This document shows positions 1-7,450 of a stretch of 64,000 nt of DNA, one piece after another; positions within the stretch are counted from its first letter, which is position 1; every line of letters starts with the position of its first letter. The position numbers and the translations under genes were made by a program. The notes below the pieces were generated by a model. That model made no database searches. It saw only the letters and a list, made by a program, of their open reading frames with translations, and was not told where the DNA came from. This stretch comes from Citrobacter portucalensis (lineage in GTDB: Bacteria; Pseudomonadota; Gammaproteobacteria; Enterobacterales; Enterobacteriaceae), in assembly GCF_002042885.1 (NCBI RefSeq), contig NZ_MVFY01000007.1, forward strand, positions 62,001-126,000. Reading direction: 5' to 3'.

Positions 1-1
1 T

Positions 2-412
2 TTTAATCCTGTCAGCGGTAAAGTGACGTTATGGCCATTTGGTGTGGGTTCGTTGCCCATTTTGCACCTGTCGCCTACTAATTCATTGATCCAGGATGAG
101 CGCGGTCATCGGGTGGATCGTTCTGATATCGGCGTGTTGTTGGGCAATATTCGTCATCTGCAACGCGAAGGGACAACAACCACAGTTGGTAATGAAAACC
201 TTGCAGGACGGGCGACGACGCGCGTATCTGTGGTTGGGCCAGGAACAATGGCGGTTGATGGTGTTCACCGCTATGACGTCTGGCTGGATAATTATCACGG
301 ACTCCCTGCCAAAGTGATCAGCTATGCGCCAGATGGGCAGCGATTAGAAACCGTGCTTCTGGATGCTATGGTCATTAACATCCGTTTTCCCGCCAATTTC
401 TTCTCGCCTTGA
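2..412 (+). CDS. C-terminal part of a DUF1571-like protein (5' end outside window)
   Basis: The reading frame is open to the left window edge and ends with TGA at 410-412, so about 136 C-terminal residues are seen. An in-frame GTG at 23 exists but nothing marks it as a start, and the frame continues upstream with FNPVSGK. The pattern, a beta-rich stretch with LSPTNSLIQDERGHRVDRSDIG followed by later short strands, resembles the DUF1571 family of putative exported lipid- or carrier-like proteins. That assignment is by eye and tentative. The next gene starts 13 bp downstream, so this is probably an upstream member of the cluster ending at the terminator near 2870. No catalytic residues can be named. 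Confidence 0.55.
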   Translation, partial: FNPVSGKVTLWPFGVGSLPILHLSPTNSLIQDERGHRVDRSDIGVLLGNIRHLQREGTTTTVGNENLAGRATTRVSVVGPGTMAVDGVHRYDVWLDNYHGLPAKVISYAPDGQRLETVLLDAMVINIRFPANFFSP

Positions 413-425
413 GGGAGTCTGTATT

Positions 426-896
426 ATGGCTAACTATCGGTTTTCCACCGTCTGGCGGGTTGAGGCTTCAATTCAGGAGGTATGGGATGTTTTTTCTCAT
501 CCCGATCAGTGGCCAGAATGGTGGGAAAGTCTGGAACGCATTGTTGAGATTAAAAAAGGTGATATACAGGGCATTGGGGCGCTGCATCGTTATACCTGGA
601 AAGGAGCGCTTCCTTATCGCTTAACCTTTGATATCAACGTGTTGAATATTCTGCCCTGCTCGCTGCTTGAGGGGCAAGCCAGCGGGGCGGTTGAAGGGCG
701 AGGCGTGTGGTCTTTTTCTGCCAGTGGCGCAGAAACCATCGTCAGATATGACTGGAATGTGCGTACCACGATCCGCTGGATGAATTACCTGGCCCCGCTG
801 GCAGCACCTGTATTTCGCTGGAATCACGATATGGTTATGCGCGAGGGGGCAAGAGGGTTAGCCCGCAAACTGGCAACGAATGTCTATATTTTCTGA
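426..896 (+). CDS. SRPBCC (START/polyketide-cyclase-like) family protein
   Basis: A 156-residue protein that looks like a single SRPBCC lipid/ligand-binding fold. The N-terminus has a beta strand with aromatic residues followed by a helix ending in VFSHPDQWPEWW, the usual W-rich edge of this fold. The C-terminus has the long helix (VMREGARGLARKLA) that closes the cavity. The ATG at 426 is chosen over the in-frame upstream start at 363 because GAGGGAG lies just upstream and the extra 21 residues would overlap the preceding gene. No signal peptide or membrane segment is visible. It lies 13 bp after the DUF1571-like gene. The substrate is unknown; members bind hydrophobic ligands, modify polyketides or act as co-chaperones. 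Confidence 0.7.
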   Translation: MANYRFSTVWRVEASIQEVWDVFSHPDQWPEWWESLERIVEIKKGDIQGIGALHRYTWKGALPYRLTFDINVLNILPCSLLEGQASGAVEGRGVWSFSASGAETIVRYDWNVRTTIRWMNYLAPLAAPVFRWNHDMVMREGARGLARKLATNVYIF

Positions 897-975
897 ACTC
901 GCCCTCACTGCTGTACTTTTTGCCTGCCTATGGCTTACTATCTGTCGCGCAGTTTCTCATTTCATTCACAGTTAA
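880..975 (+). CDS. possible one-helix membrane peptide (31 aa)
   Basis: ATG at 880 opens a 31-codon frame overlapping the end of the SRPBCC gene by 17 bp and ending in TAA at 973-975. The peptide starts MSIFSELALT and contains one hydrophobic stretch (about residues 7-26), consistent with a single membrane helix. There is no clear Shine-Dalgarno sequence, so expression would depend on coupling to the upstream gene. A second short frame (990-1133, about 47 residues, also with a hydrophobic middle) follows in another frame. The two could be fragments of one decayed two-helix protein. The 976-1104 interval shows nothing else. This is weakly supported and included because every other junction in the cluster is tight. 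Confidence 0.25.
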   Translation: MSIFSELALTAVLFACLWLTICRAVSHFIHS

Positions 976-1104
976 CAGGTCTGTTATTGATGAATAACCT
1001 CCATCGGCTTACCTTTTTATGTCAGCGTCTGTCTGCTGTGATGATCGCATACGGTTTTTACCTTCTTAGCCGTAGCTCAACTCTTACAACATGGACAGAC
1101 AGCA

Positions 1105-2247
1105 ATGCAACGTCGACAATTTCTCAAAAATAGCGTTCTCCTTTCCGCCGCCGGTTTAGTCGGTCCTGCGGTTATTAGCCAGACGGTTCACGCCGCTGAG
1201 CCATCCGTTGCACCAGTCGCGCGTCGGCGCTTTGTGTTATCCCAGACGTATAAACTTAACCCTCCTAAGGGATCGAGCGGCGTGGTAAAACTGTGGATCC
1301 CGCTTCCGGTAGATACCGCGTTTCAACAAATGACGGCGCTTGCGTTTAGCGGAAACTATAAGCAGGCGTACGTTACCACTAATAATACTTATGGCGCGAA
1401 AACGCTGTTCGCCACCTGGCCTGACTCGCAGGGCGAATTGTTGATTAACGTTGATATCGACATTGAAACCGCCGACTGGGAGCCGCTGAAGCAGGACGCG
1501 CTGAAAACCTGGCAAGCGCCGGAGCAGATTATTTATCCGCTTGATGTAAAACCGTACCTGCTACCGACGACACATACCCCAGTTGATGGGCTTGTTCTGG
1601 AAACTGCGCGTAAAATCACCGGTAATGAGCAGGATCCGCTGAAAAAAGCGCGCCTGATTTACGAATGGGTGAGTAGCCATATGGAGCGCGATAACGACGT
1701 TATTGGCTGCGGCACGGGGGATGTGGCGGAGATCTTAAAAAGCGGTAAGCTCAAAGGAAAATGCACCGACATGAGCTCCGTTTTTGTGGCTCTGGCGCGG
1801 GCCAGCGGCATTCCGGCGCGCGAACTGTTTGGCATCCGTCTGGGCAAAGCCAATAAACTCGAACGTTACTCGAAAAGCGCTTTTGGCAAAGCAGACAGTG
1901 CAGGCGTCGCCGATGTGAGCGGCGGGCAACATTGCCGAGCCGAATTCTATCTGGCCGGTTACGGCTGGTTACCGTGCGATCCTGCTGATGTGACCAAAAT
2001 GCGTCTGGCAGAGAAAAAGTCGCATCAGGACGCCGATGTCCAGGCGGTAAACACTTACCTGTTTGGTAACTGGGAAATGAACTGGGTTGGATTTAACTAC
2101 GGGCGTGATTTCGAGCTGTATCCAGCAACGGAGCAGGGAGCCATGAACAACTTTGGCTATCCTTACGCTGAAGTCGATGGTGACCCGATCAATTTCTATG
2201 ATCCTAAAGCGTTCTCCTACAGCTATGTCGCCACAGAACAACGCTAA
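1105..2247 (+). CDS. Tat-exported transglutaminase-like (papain-fold) protein
   Basis: A 380-residue protein. The N-terminus MQRRQFLKN is a twin-arginine (Tat) signal, followed by a hydrophobic stretch and a VHA|AEP signal-peptidase site (cut after about residue 30), so a periplasmic location is inferred. The C-terminal half holds a transglutaminase-like catalytic core: Cys220 in GKCTDMSS, His276 in GGQHCRAEF and Asp292 in LPCDPAD. This fold includes proteases, amidases and cross-linking enzymes, so the reaction is not known. Tat export suggests folding or cofactor insertion in the cytoplasm. It overlaps the MerT-like gene downstream by 23 bp, implying co-translation. A GGA about 9 bp before the ATG is the only ribosome-binding signal. 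Catalytic residues are intact. Confidence 0.75.
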   Translation: MQRRQFLKNSVLLSAAGLVGPAVISQTVHAAEPSVAPVARRRFVLSQTYKLNPPKGSSGVVKLWIPLPVDTAFQQMTALAFSGNYKQAYVTTNNTYGAKTLFATWPDSQGELLINVDIDIETADWEPLKQDALKTWQAPEQIIYPLDVKPYLLPTTHTPVDGLVLETARKITGNEQDPLKKARLIYEWVSSHMERDNDVIGCGTGDVAEILKSGKLKGKCTDMSSVFVALARASGIPARELFGIRLGKANKLERYSKSAFGKADSAGVADVSGGQHCRAEFYLAGYGWLPCDPADVTKMRLAEKKSHQDADVQAVNTYLFGNWEMNWVGFNYGRDFELYPATEQGAMNNFGYPYAEVDGDPINFYDPKAFSYSYVATEQR

Positions 2248-2581
2248 AGGGGCGGGACTCACCCTGTTGACGGCCGCTGCGGCTGCTGTCACCGCGGGCT
2301 TATGCTGCGTTGGACCGCTGCTCTATCTGTTGTTTGGTATTTCGGCGGCGAGCTTTGCTGTTTTCACCCAGTTTGAGTTTTTGCGAATTCCCCTGATGCT
2401 GGTGTCATTGGGCTTATTACTGCGCGTCTTCTGGCGGCTCTATTTTTCCAGGCGGCTGTGGTGCTCCGGATGGTTAACGTTGAAGCAAGCGCGCGTTCTC
2501 TACTGGTGCGCGCTGGCGTTGATTTTGCCGGTGCTATTTTATCCAACGCTCGTTGCCTGGTTTTATGAGGTATTTGAATGA
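2225..2581 (+). CDS. MerT-like membrane metal-ion transporter
   Basis: A 118-residue inner-membrane protein with about three hydrophobic helices. The first contains the vicinal Cys27-Cys28 pair in GLCCVGPL, the hallmark of MerT-type mercuric transporters. The second cysteine pair found in the cytoplasmic loop of classical MerT is absent; only single cysteines near WCSG and YWCAL are seen, so specificity may differ. The start at 2225 gives a 23 bp overlap with the transglutaminase gene; starts further upstream would overlap it much more. The MerP-like gene overlaps its stop by 4 bp. No merR, merA or merD is nearby, so this is not a mercury-resistance operon. Transport of a soft metal or a thiol compound is possible. 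Confidence 0.65.
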   Translation: MSPQNNAKGAGLTLLTAAAAAVTAGLCCVGPLLYLLFGISAASFAVFTQFEFLRIPLMLVSLGLLLRVFWRLYFSRRLWCSGWLTLKQARVLYWCALALILPVLFYPTLVAWFYEVFE

Positions 2582-2859
2582 AAATCTTCACATTAGTTGC
2601 ATGCTTGTTGCTGCCGCAGTGGGCTCAGGCGGCCAATCAAAAAGTGGTGCTGGATATACAAAATATGACCTGCTCGCTGTGCGTTATTTCGGTCAATCAG
2701 GCGCTACGTGAAACCGATGGTGTGATTAAAGCAAAATCCTCCCTAAAAACCCGACAAGCAGAAGCGATTGTGCCAGAAGGTTTCCCAACCGATACGTTAC
2801 TTAACGCGGTAGCGAAAACGGGCTATACCGCAACGCTCAACCGTATTGAACAACAGTAA
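2578..2859 (+). CDS. MerP-like periplasmic heavy-metal-binding (HMA) protein
   Basis: A 93-residue protein with a signal peptide (hydrophobic core, predicted cut after AQA at residue 18), then one HMA domain. Cys32 and Cys35 in NMTCSLC form the MTCxxC metal site, and the rest follows the beta-alpha-beta-beta-alpha-beta HMA length, ending in the usual TGY motif. In mer operons MerP captures Hg(II) in the periplasm and hands it to MerT; the adjacent MerT-like gene (ATGA overlap) supports such a pair here. It is the last gene of the cluster, with a hairpin terminator overlapping its stop codon. The bound metal cannot be told from sequence; Cu(I), Hg(II) or a role in thiol redox are all open. Confidence 0.7.
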   Translation: MKIFTLVACLLLPQWAQAANQKVVLDIQNMTCSLCVISVNQALRETDGVIKAKSSLKTRQAEAIVPEGFPTDTLLNAVAKTGYTATLNRIEQQ

Positions 2860-2878
2860 ACCACCTACGGGTGGTTTT
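2858..2878 (+). terminator. intrinsic terminator after the MerP-like gene
   Basis: Inverted repeat AAACCACC-TACG-GGTGGTTTT directly over the stop codon of the MerP-like gene, with a short T run. It marks the 3' end of the cluster. Confidence 0.75.
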
Positions 2879-3068
2879 ATTGTGTTTTCCCGGTATGATG
2901 CCCGGCGGCTTAGTGTTCTCTTTTGTGCGTTAACTTCCGGAATTCCCCTCGTTTCCTGTTAACCTGAACAGGCGGCAGCTATATGCCGCATATGCCCATT
3001 TTTATCTGTTATCCCTCCAGCCATGTAGGATGATCACAGGCAAGATTTTTTGACTAAGGAAAAGCGTT

Positions 3069-3734
3069 ATGAAAACGGGACCATTAAACGAGAGCGAACT
3101 GGAATGGCTGGATGATGTACTGACTAAGTACAATACAGACAAGGCTATTCTGGATGTGTCAGAACTGGATGGTTTGCTGACGGCGGTGTTGAGTTCACCG
3201 TATGAAATTGAACCAGAGCAGTGGCTGGTCGCAATTTGGGGCGGCGCGCAGTATGTCCCTCGCTGGTCCTCCGAAAAAGAAATGACGCGTTTCATGAACC
3301 TGGCGTTTCAACATATGGCGGATACGGCCGATCGTCTGGATGAATATCCTGAGCAGTTTGAGCCGCTGTTTGGTTTGCGTGAAATTGACGAGCATGAACT
3401 GACCATCGTTGAAGAGTGGTGCTTTGGTTATATGCGCGGTGTCGCACTGTCAGACTGGTCCGCGTTACCGGACACGTTAAAACCAGCACTTGAAGCTATT
3501 GCGCTGCACGGTACGGAAGAGAACTTTGCGGTGGTTGAGAAACTAACGCCGGAAGCGTTTGAAGAGAGCGTGGATGCAATCCGCCTGGCTGCGCTGGACC
3601 TGCATGCTTACTGGATGGCGCATCCTCAGGAAACGCCGGTCAAAGTACCGGTGAAAGTGGATGCCAAAGTAGGGCGCAATGACCCTTGTCCGTGTGGCAG
3701 CGGCAAGAAATATAAGCAGTGCTGTTTGCATTAA
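3069..3734 (+). CDS. yecA: YecA family UPF0149 protein with C-terminal SEC-C zinc motif
   Basis: A 221-residue protein, the same length as E. coli YecA. The N-terminal two thirds are the helical UPF0149 domain. The last 20 residues are a SEC-C metal-binding motif ([16 protein letters not shown]), as at the C-terminus of SecA. In E. coli YecA/AscA has been linked to SecA and ribosome association. The ATG at 3069 follows AAGGAAA with good spacing. In E. coli this gene lies next to the glyW-cysT-leuZ tRNA genes; here the 209 bp upstream show no tRNA and follow the accessory cluster. A bidirectional terminator separates it from convergent tyrP. Confidence 0.92.
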   Translation: MKTGPLNESELEWLDDVLTKYNTDKAILDVSELDGLLTAVLSSPYEIEPEQWLVAIWGGAQYVPRWSSEKEMTRFMNLAFQHMADTADRLDEYPEQFEPLFGLREIDEHELTIVEEWCFGYMRGVALSDWSALPDTLKPALEAIALHGTEENFAVVEKLTPEAFEESVDAIRLAALDLHAYWMAHPQETPVKVPVKVDAKVGRNDPCPCGSGKKYKQCCLH

Positions 3735-3737
3735 CAG

Positions 3738-3763
3738 AAAGGGGCGAAAGCCCCTTTGTTTTA
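3738..3763. terminator. bidirectional terminator between yecA and tyrP
   Basis: Perfect stem AAAGGGGC-GAAA-GCCCCTTT with a GAAA tetraloop. A-rich and T-rich flanks allow it to serve both convergent genes. Confidence 0.85.
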
Positions 3764-4972
3764 ACCCACTTCTGGTAGTAATCCTGCTGCAATAGAAAAC
3801 TGTACTGCTATCACCACAATGCCGCACAAAAATACCAGCGCCAGCGCCGGAGCACCGCCTGCTACGCGGTAGTTGGCCTGCGGATTATGTTTTCTGCTCT
3901 GCCAGGCCAGCATCGAGGGAATGAGCAGCGCCAGCACCGCCAGGGCAACGCCCGCATATCCTAATGCCATGACAAAACCACGCGGATAGAACAGCGCGAA
4001 TGCCAGCGGTGGCAGGAAGGTCAACGCGCCGGTTTGCATTCTTCCCGCTACGGTATTGCGGCGCTGGAAGAGGTCGGCCAGGTAGTCAAATAATCCCAAT
4101 GCAACGCCGAGGAAAGAGGTTGCCAGCGCGAGGTCAGCAAACAGATGCACCGCCAGTTCGACGTGCGGCGAAGCCACGACTTCACGCAATGCCTGCAATA
4201 AGCCGTTTAAGCCTGCGTGATTGGCTAAAAGCCCCATGAATGTTGTCGAGTTAATGCTACCAAGCGTCGCCAGTTGCCAGAAGATATAGGCGACCAGAGG
4301 AATAGCGCTACCCGTAATAAACACCCAACGCAGTTTACGGATGTTACCGTTCATATAGCTGACGATACTGGGAACACTGCCGTGAAAACCGAACGAGGTG
4401 AAGATGACCGGGATTGCGGAGAGCGCCAGCCCCTGTTGCAGCGGCAGCGTAAGCAGGTTCACTTTATGAATATGCGGCATTAACAGAGCCAGCATCGCCA
4501 CCAGGAAGATTATCTTGGCACTGAATAGCAGACGGTTGAACAGATCGACCAGCGAGGTCCCAACACAAACCACGCCACCGGCAACAAAGGTGAACAGCAG
4601 TACGCCTGTTGTCGGGGAAATATTTGTTCCGGTCCAGTCGCTGATGCTGGAGGCCAGCAGTTCACCTGCACCACTGATGTACGCCGCCGTCAGAGCATAC
4701 ATTAAAAACATCATGCTAAAGCCCGTTACCCATTGTCCGTAACGACCAAGATAACGTTTTGCCAGCGTACCCAGCCCGGTGTCTGCCGGGACATGTTGAT
4801 ACACTTCAAGCAGCAACAGCGCGGTGTAGCACATCAACGCCCAAAGACTGACTAACAATACCAGCGTGACGCTAAACCCCACGCCTGCCGCAGCCAGCGG
4901 CATTGCCAACATACCGGCACCAATCGTGGTTCCCGCCACGATAAAAATACTACCCAGGGTTCTGTTTTTCAC
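3761..4972 (-). CDS. tyrP: tyrosine-specific transport protein TyrP
   Basis: A 403-residue inner-membrane amino-acid permease of the aromatic amino acid transporter (HAAAP) family, with 11 or so hydrophobic helices. It imports tyrosine using the proton gradient. The sequence is almost that of E. coli TyrP throughout, including the [12 protein letters not shown] signature in helix 1. The GTG at 4972 is chosen because it gives the E. coli length and has AGGAAA just upstream. An ATG nine codons earlier (4999) is possible but lacks such a site. The divergent upstream region holds TyrR-box-like sequences, as expected for tyrosine repression and phenylalanine activation. Confidence 0.93.
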   Translation of the reverse strand: MKNRTLGSIFIVAGTTIGAGMLAMPLAAAGVGFSVTLVLLVSLWALMCYTALLLLEVYQHVPADTGLGTLAKRYLGRYGQWVTGFSMMFLMYALTAAYISGAGELLASSISDWTGTNISPTTGVLLFTFVAGGVVCVGTSLVDLFNRLLFSAKIIFLVAMLALLMPHIHKVNLLTLPLQQGLALSAIPVIFTSFGFHGSVPSIVSYMNGNIRKLRWVFITGSAIPLVAYIFWQLATLGSINSTTFMGLLANHAGLNGLLQALREVVASPHVELAVHLFADLALATSFLGVALGLFDYLADLFQRRNTVAGRMQTGALTFLPPLAFALFYPRGFVMALGYAGVALAVLALLIPSMLAWQSRKHNPQANYRVAGGAPALALVFLCGIVVIAVQFSIAAGLLPEVG

Positions 4973-5041
4973 GCTTTCCTCTGTCCCAGAGATAATCAAT
5001 GGTTATATCTGCGGCGCAGAATAAGGCAAAACGCTATTTTC

Positions 5042-5081
5042 GTCAAATCAACGTTACAATGACTGTACATTAATGTTTACG
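5042..5081 (-). promoter_or_regulatory. TyrR boxes upstream of tyrP
   Basis: TGTACATTAATGTTTACG at 5064-5081 closely fits the TyrR box consensus (TGTAAA-N6-TTTACA). A weaker copy, GTCAAATCAACGTTACAA, lies at 5042-5059, nearer the gene. A strong box beside a weak one matches the known tyrP arrangement in E. coli. No -10/-35 was assigned. Confidence 0.6.
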
Positions 5082-5197
5082 ATGTTTTGGCCGTTAAGAT
5101 GTATAACAAATGACATTTATCTGCTGATAAACCTGCGTTAGCGCAAAGCGACGATGTGCGGTTCACATTAGGCTACGGACTTTATTAAGGAGGTAAT

Positions 5198-5437
5198 ATG
5201 GAATCTATTCACGGTCACGAAGTGCTTAACATGATGATTGAATCTGGTGAGCAGTATTCAAATGCCAGCCTTGAAGCGGCGATTACGGCACGTTTCGGCG
5301 AGCAGGCGCGTTTTCACACTTGTTCTGCGGCGGATATGACGGCAGGCGAGTTGGTGGCGTTTTTAGCGGCGAAGGGAAAGTTTATTGCAAAAGAAGACGG
5401 CTTCTCTACGCACGAAAGCAAGATCTGCCGTCACTGA
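5198..5437 (+). CDS. yecH: YecH family protein (DUF2492, putative metal-binding)
   Basis: A 79-residue cytoplasmic protein equal in length and nearly identical to E. coli YecH. The family is annotated as probable metal-binding; possible ligands seen are His5/His7 near the N-terminus, Cys42 in FHTCSA and the C-terminal KICRH. The ATG at 5198 follows a very strong AAGGAGG site. It is divergent from tyrP and convergent with ftnA, so it is probably a single-gene unit. The biochemical function is unknown, and location beside ferritin genes is only suggestive of an iron link. Confidence 0.88.
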   Translation: MESIHGHEVLNMMIESGEQYSNASLEAAITARFGEQARFHTCSAADMTAGELVAFLAAKGKFIAKEDGFSTHESKICRH

Positions 5438-5444
5438 TTTCAAG

Positions 5445-5475
5445 GGGTAATGATGGCGGGTTGCCTTCATTACCC
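5445..5475. terminator. terminator between yecH and ftnA
   Basis: GGGTAATGA (5445-5453) pairs with TCATTACCC (5467-5475) around a 13-base loop. It sits between convergent genes and is A/T-rich after the stem. Confidence 0.6.
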
Positions 5476-5482
5476 TAAAATA

Positions 5483-5980
5483 TTAATTCTGTGTATCAAG
5501 CGTAGCCAGTTCTTTGTCGATGAAATAAAGACCTTCGCCGCTTTTTCCTGCCAGCGACAGCTTATCAATAACAGATTTAAATAATTTCTCTTCTTCATGC
5601 TGCTCGGCAACATACCATTGCAGGAAATTAAAGGTTGGATAATCCTGGTGGGTCATTGCCGCGTGTGCCAGCTCATTAATTTTCTGGGTGATTAGCTGCT
5701 CGTGTTCGTAAGTAACACGGAACAGTTCATCCAGAGAAGCATATTCAGCAAAGGGTGAAGAAACGGTATTAATACGCGGCAAGCTGCCGGTATCGGTCAG
5801 GTAGTCGAACAGACGCTGCATGTGCGTCATCTCTTCCTGGGCGTGACGGCGCAAAAACGCGGCAGCACCTTCGAAGCTGTGATAGCTGCACCACGCGCTC
5901 ATCTGTTGGTAGAGCAGAGATGAATATAATTCAAGATTCATTTGCTCATTCAGTTGGTCGATCATTTCTGTTTTCAGCAT
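5483..5980 (-). CDS. ftnA: ferritin FtnA (non-heme, ferroxidase-competent)
   Basis: A 165-residue four-helix-bundle ferritin that stores iron as a mineral in a 24-mer. The ferroxidase signature E-x-x-H is intact (Glu50 and His53 in AQEEMTHM), with Glu17 in NLEL on helix A and later acidic ligands present. The ATG at 5980 gives the E. coli length and has GGAG upstream; an ATG five codons earlier (5995) is less likely. It is convergent with yecH. In E. coli, ftnA is induced by iron through Fur; no Fur box was confidently assigned in the AT-rich region upstream. Confidence 0.94.
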   Translation of the reverse strand: MLKTEMIDQLNEQMNLELYSSLLYQQMSAWCSYHSFEGAAAFLRRHAQEEMTHMQRLFDYLTDTGSLPRINTVSSPFAEYASLDELFRVTYEHEQLITQKINELAHAAMTHQDYPTFNFLQWYVAEQHEEEKLFKSVIDKLSLAGKSGEGLYFIDKELATLDTQN

Positions 5981-6141
5981 GGTTCTGCTCCACAAACGTT
6001 ATTATATATTGACGTGGCGCCACTATAATTTGTTATTTAATTATTTGCAAAAGGTAAAATAATAAATTTATTTATTAAAAATGCGAATGGGAATAAAACG
6101 CATTAACGATATTAAACGGAGGATATAAATAATAAAGTGGT

Positions 6142-6167
6142 AAAAGACCAGCAAAAATGAGCTGGTC
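6142..6167 (-). terminator. intrinsic terminator after yecR
   Basis: Read on the minus strand: GACCAGC - 8-base loop - GCTGGTC followed by TTTTA, eight bases past the yecR stop codon. Confidence 0.75.
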
Positions 6168-6174
6168 GGAAATA

Positions 6175-6510
6175 TTAATAATTGAAAGAAGGCGATTGGG
6201 GCACCGCGACACCATGACACTGCCAGGCGAGTGTAATTTTGGTATTTAAGCACAGAGAGCCTGCATACACGCTACAGGTTGACACCGGCTGACCAAACGC
6301 TTCTGCGCTGGCATAGCCCAGGCGCTGACACTCTTTGGTGGCTGTCCCTTGGGTAACGTAGTCATCGGTACGTGCTGTTTGTAACATGGCCTGATTATAA
6401 GTCAGGCGAACCACACCAGTGATGGCGCTGGCTTCGCTGACCTGTGCCTGTTTTGTAATTGTGCATCCTGTCAGCATGAGCGGCAAAAGCGCTAGGATAA
6501 AGGTCTTCAT
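6175..6510 (-). CDS. yecR: YecR family lipoprotein
   Basis: A 111-residue putative lipoprotein: MKTFILALLPLMLTGC has a short hydrophobic core and a lipobox LTGC, with lipidated Cys at residue 16. A YecR domain with several cysteines (KEC, STC, SLC, WQC) follows, which could form disulfides in the periplasm. The ATG at 6510 is chosen because it places the lipobox correctly; the frame extends upstream to 6591 without a plausible signal. In E. coli yecR is an FlhDC-dependent gene of unknown function co-regulated with flagella, which would fit the flagellar island 12 kb away. A terminator follows its stop. Confidence 0.82.
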   Translation of the reverse strand: MKTFILALLPLMLTGCTITKQAQVSEASAITGVVRLTYNQAMLQTARTDDYVTQGTATKECQRLGYASAEAFGQPVSTCSVYAGSLCLNTKITLAWQCHGVAVPQSPSFNY

Positions 6511-6777
6511 GAGATCGCTCTGAAAGTTCGAAGATACACTATCATGGCATACAGAGACCCTCATCAATGGCTTGAATAGCCCGAAGATCACCTGCGATTA
6601 ATCACAACGAGGTCATTTGTTTGAGGTAATTCTGAACTGTTCAGACAGGAATGTGAGCGCAACTTTGTTTTTTAAAACTAAATTTCATTAAATTTGAAAG
6701 TGCGATTGCAAAATAGTAATGTGGCTGAATGTTATGACTTTCAGCGGGCTACCGCAGCGCATTCAGGAGAGTACAGA

Positions 6778-7416
6778 ATGAAAATTGCATTGATGATGGA
6801 AAACAGCCAGGCAAGCAAAAACGCCATCATCCATAACGAGCTTAAGGCCGTTGCGGATGAGAAAGGTTTTCCGGTCTATAACGTTGGGATGAGCGACGAA
6901 AATGATCATCATCTGACCTACATCCATTTAGGCATTATGGCCAGCATTCTGCTTAATTCCAAAGCTGTAGACTTTGTTGTTACAGGTTGCGGTACGGGCC
7001 AGGGGGCAATGATGTCACTGAATATCCATCCGGGTGTGGTGTGTGGTTATTGCCTTGATCCTGCAGATGCGTTCTTGTTCTCTCAGATCAACAACGGCAA
7101 CGCGCTTTCTCTGGCATTCGCCAAAGGTTTTGGCTGGGGTGCTGAGCTGAATGTGCGCTATATGTTTGAAAAAGCGTTCACCGGGCGTAACGGTGAAGGC
7201 TACCCACCGGAGCGTAAAGAGCCGCAGGTGCGTAACGCCGGTATTCTGAATCAGGTGAAAGCGGCTGTGGTAAAAGAAAATTATCTGGACACGCTGCGCG
7301 CGATCGATCCTGAACTGGTGAAAACCGCTGTATCAGGCCCGCGCTTCCAGCAGTGCTTCTTTGAAAACTGCCAGGACAAAGCAATCGAAGCGTTTGTACG
7401 CGAGGTGATTGGCTAA
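6778..7416 (+). CDS. RpiB/LacA/LacB-family sugar-phosphate/uronate isomerase
   Basis: A 212-residue aldose-ketose isomerase of the RpiB/LacAB family, about 60 residues longer than E. coli RpiB (149). The family core is present: Cys71 in TGCGTGQG matches the catalytic cysteine loop of RpiB, and NNGNALSLA matches the H/N-D-A-N segment. The C-terminal extension resembles the longer members of roughly 213 residues, which include DhuI of Streptococcus, an isomerase of 4-deoxy-L-threo-5-hexosulose uronate. The ATG at 6778 is preceded by AGGAGA. It is divergent from yecR and convergent with the MFS gene, so it is monocistronic. The substrate is inferred only; ribose-5-phosphate or other sugar phosphates remain possible. 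Confidence 0.75.
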   Translation: MKIALMMENSQASKNAIIHNELKAVADEKGFPVYNVGMSDENDHHLTYIHLGIMASILLNSKAVDFVVTGCGTGQGAMMSLNIHPGVVCGYCLDPADAFLFSQINNGNALSLAFAKGFGWGAELNVRYMFEKAFTGRNGEGYPPERKEPQVRNAGILNQVKAAVVKENYLDTLRAIDPELVKTAVSGPRFQQCFFENCQDKAIEAFVREVIG

Positions 7417-7425
7417 ATCCTGTTG

Positions 7426-7450
7426 GCCCGGCGGCGTTCACCCTCCGGGC
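7426..7450. repeat. GC-rich palindrome (REP-like/terminator) between convergent genes
   Basis: GCCCGG (7426-7431) pairs with CCGGGC (7445-7450) around a 13-base loop. It lies between the isomerase and MFS genes and touches the MFS stop codon, resembling the short REP variants elsewhere in the window. Confidence 0.5.

Noticed and set aside
2225-2859. Mercury-resistance (mer) operon
   Set aside because: Only MerT-like and MerP-like genes are present; no merR, merA, merD or operator, and the MerT loop cysteines are missing.
2880-3068. tRNA genes or attachment-site remnants upstream of yecA
   Set aside because: E. coli has glyW-cysT-leuZ nearby, but no tRNA-like cloverleaf or tRNA 3' end was seen in this gap; the tRNAs may lie left of the window.
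5996-6141. Fur box upstream of ftnA
   Set aside because: The region is AT-rich and gives many weak partial matches; none was convincing.
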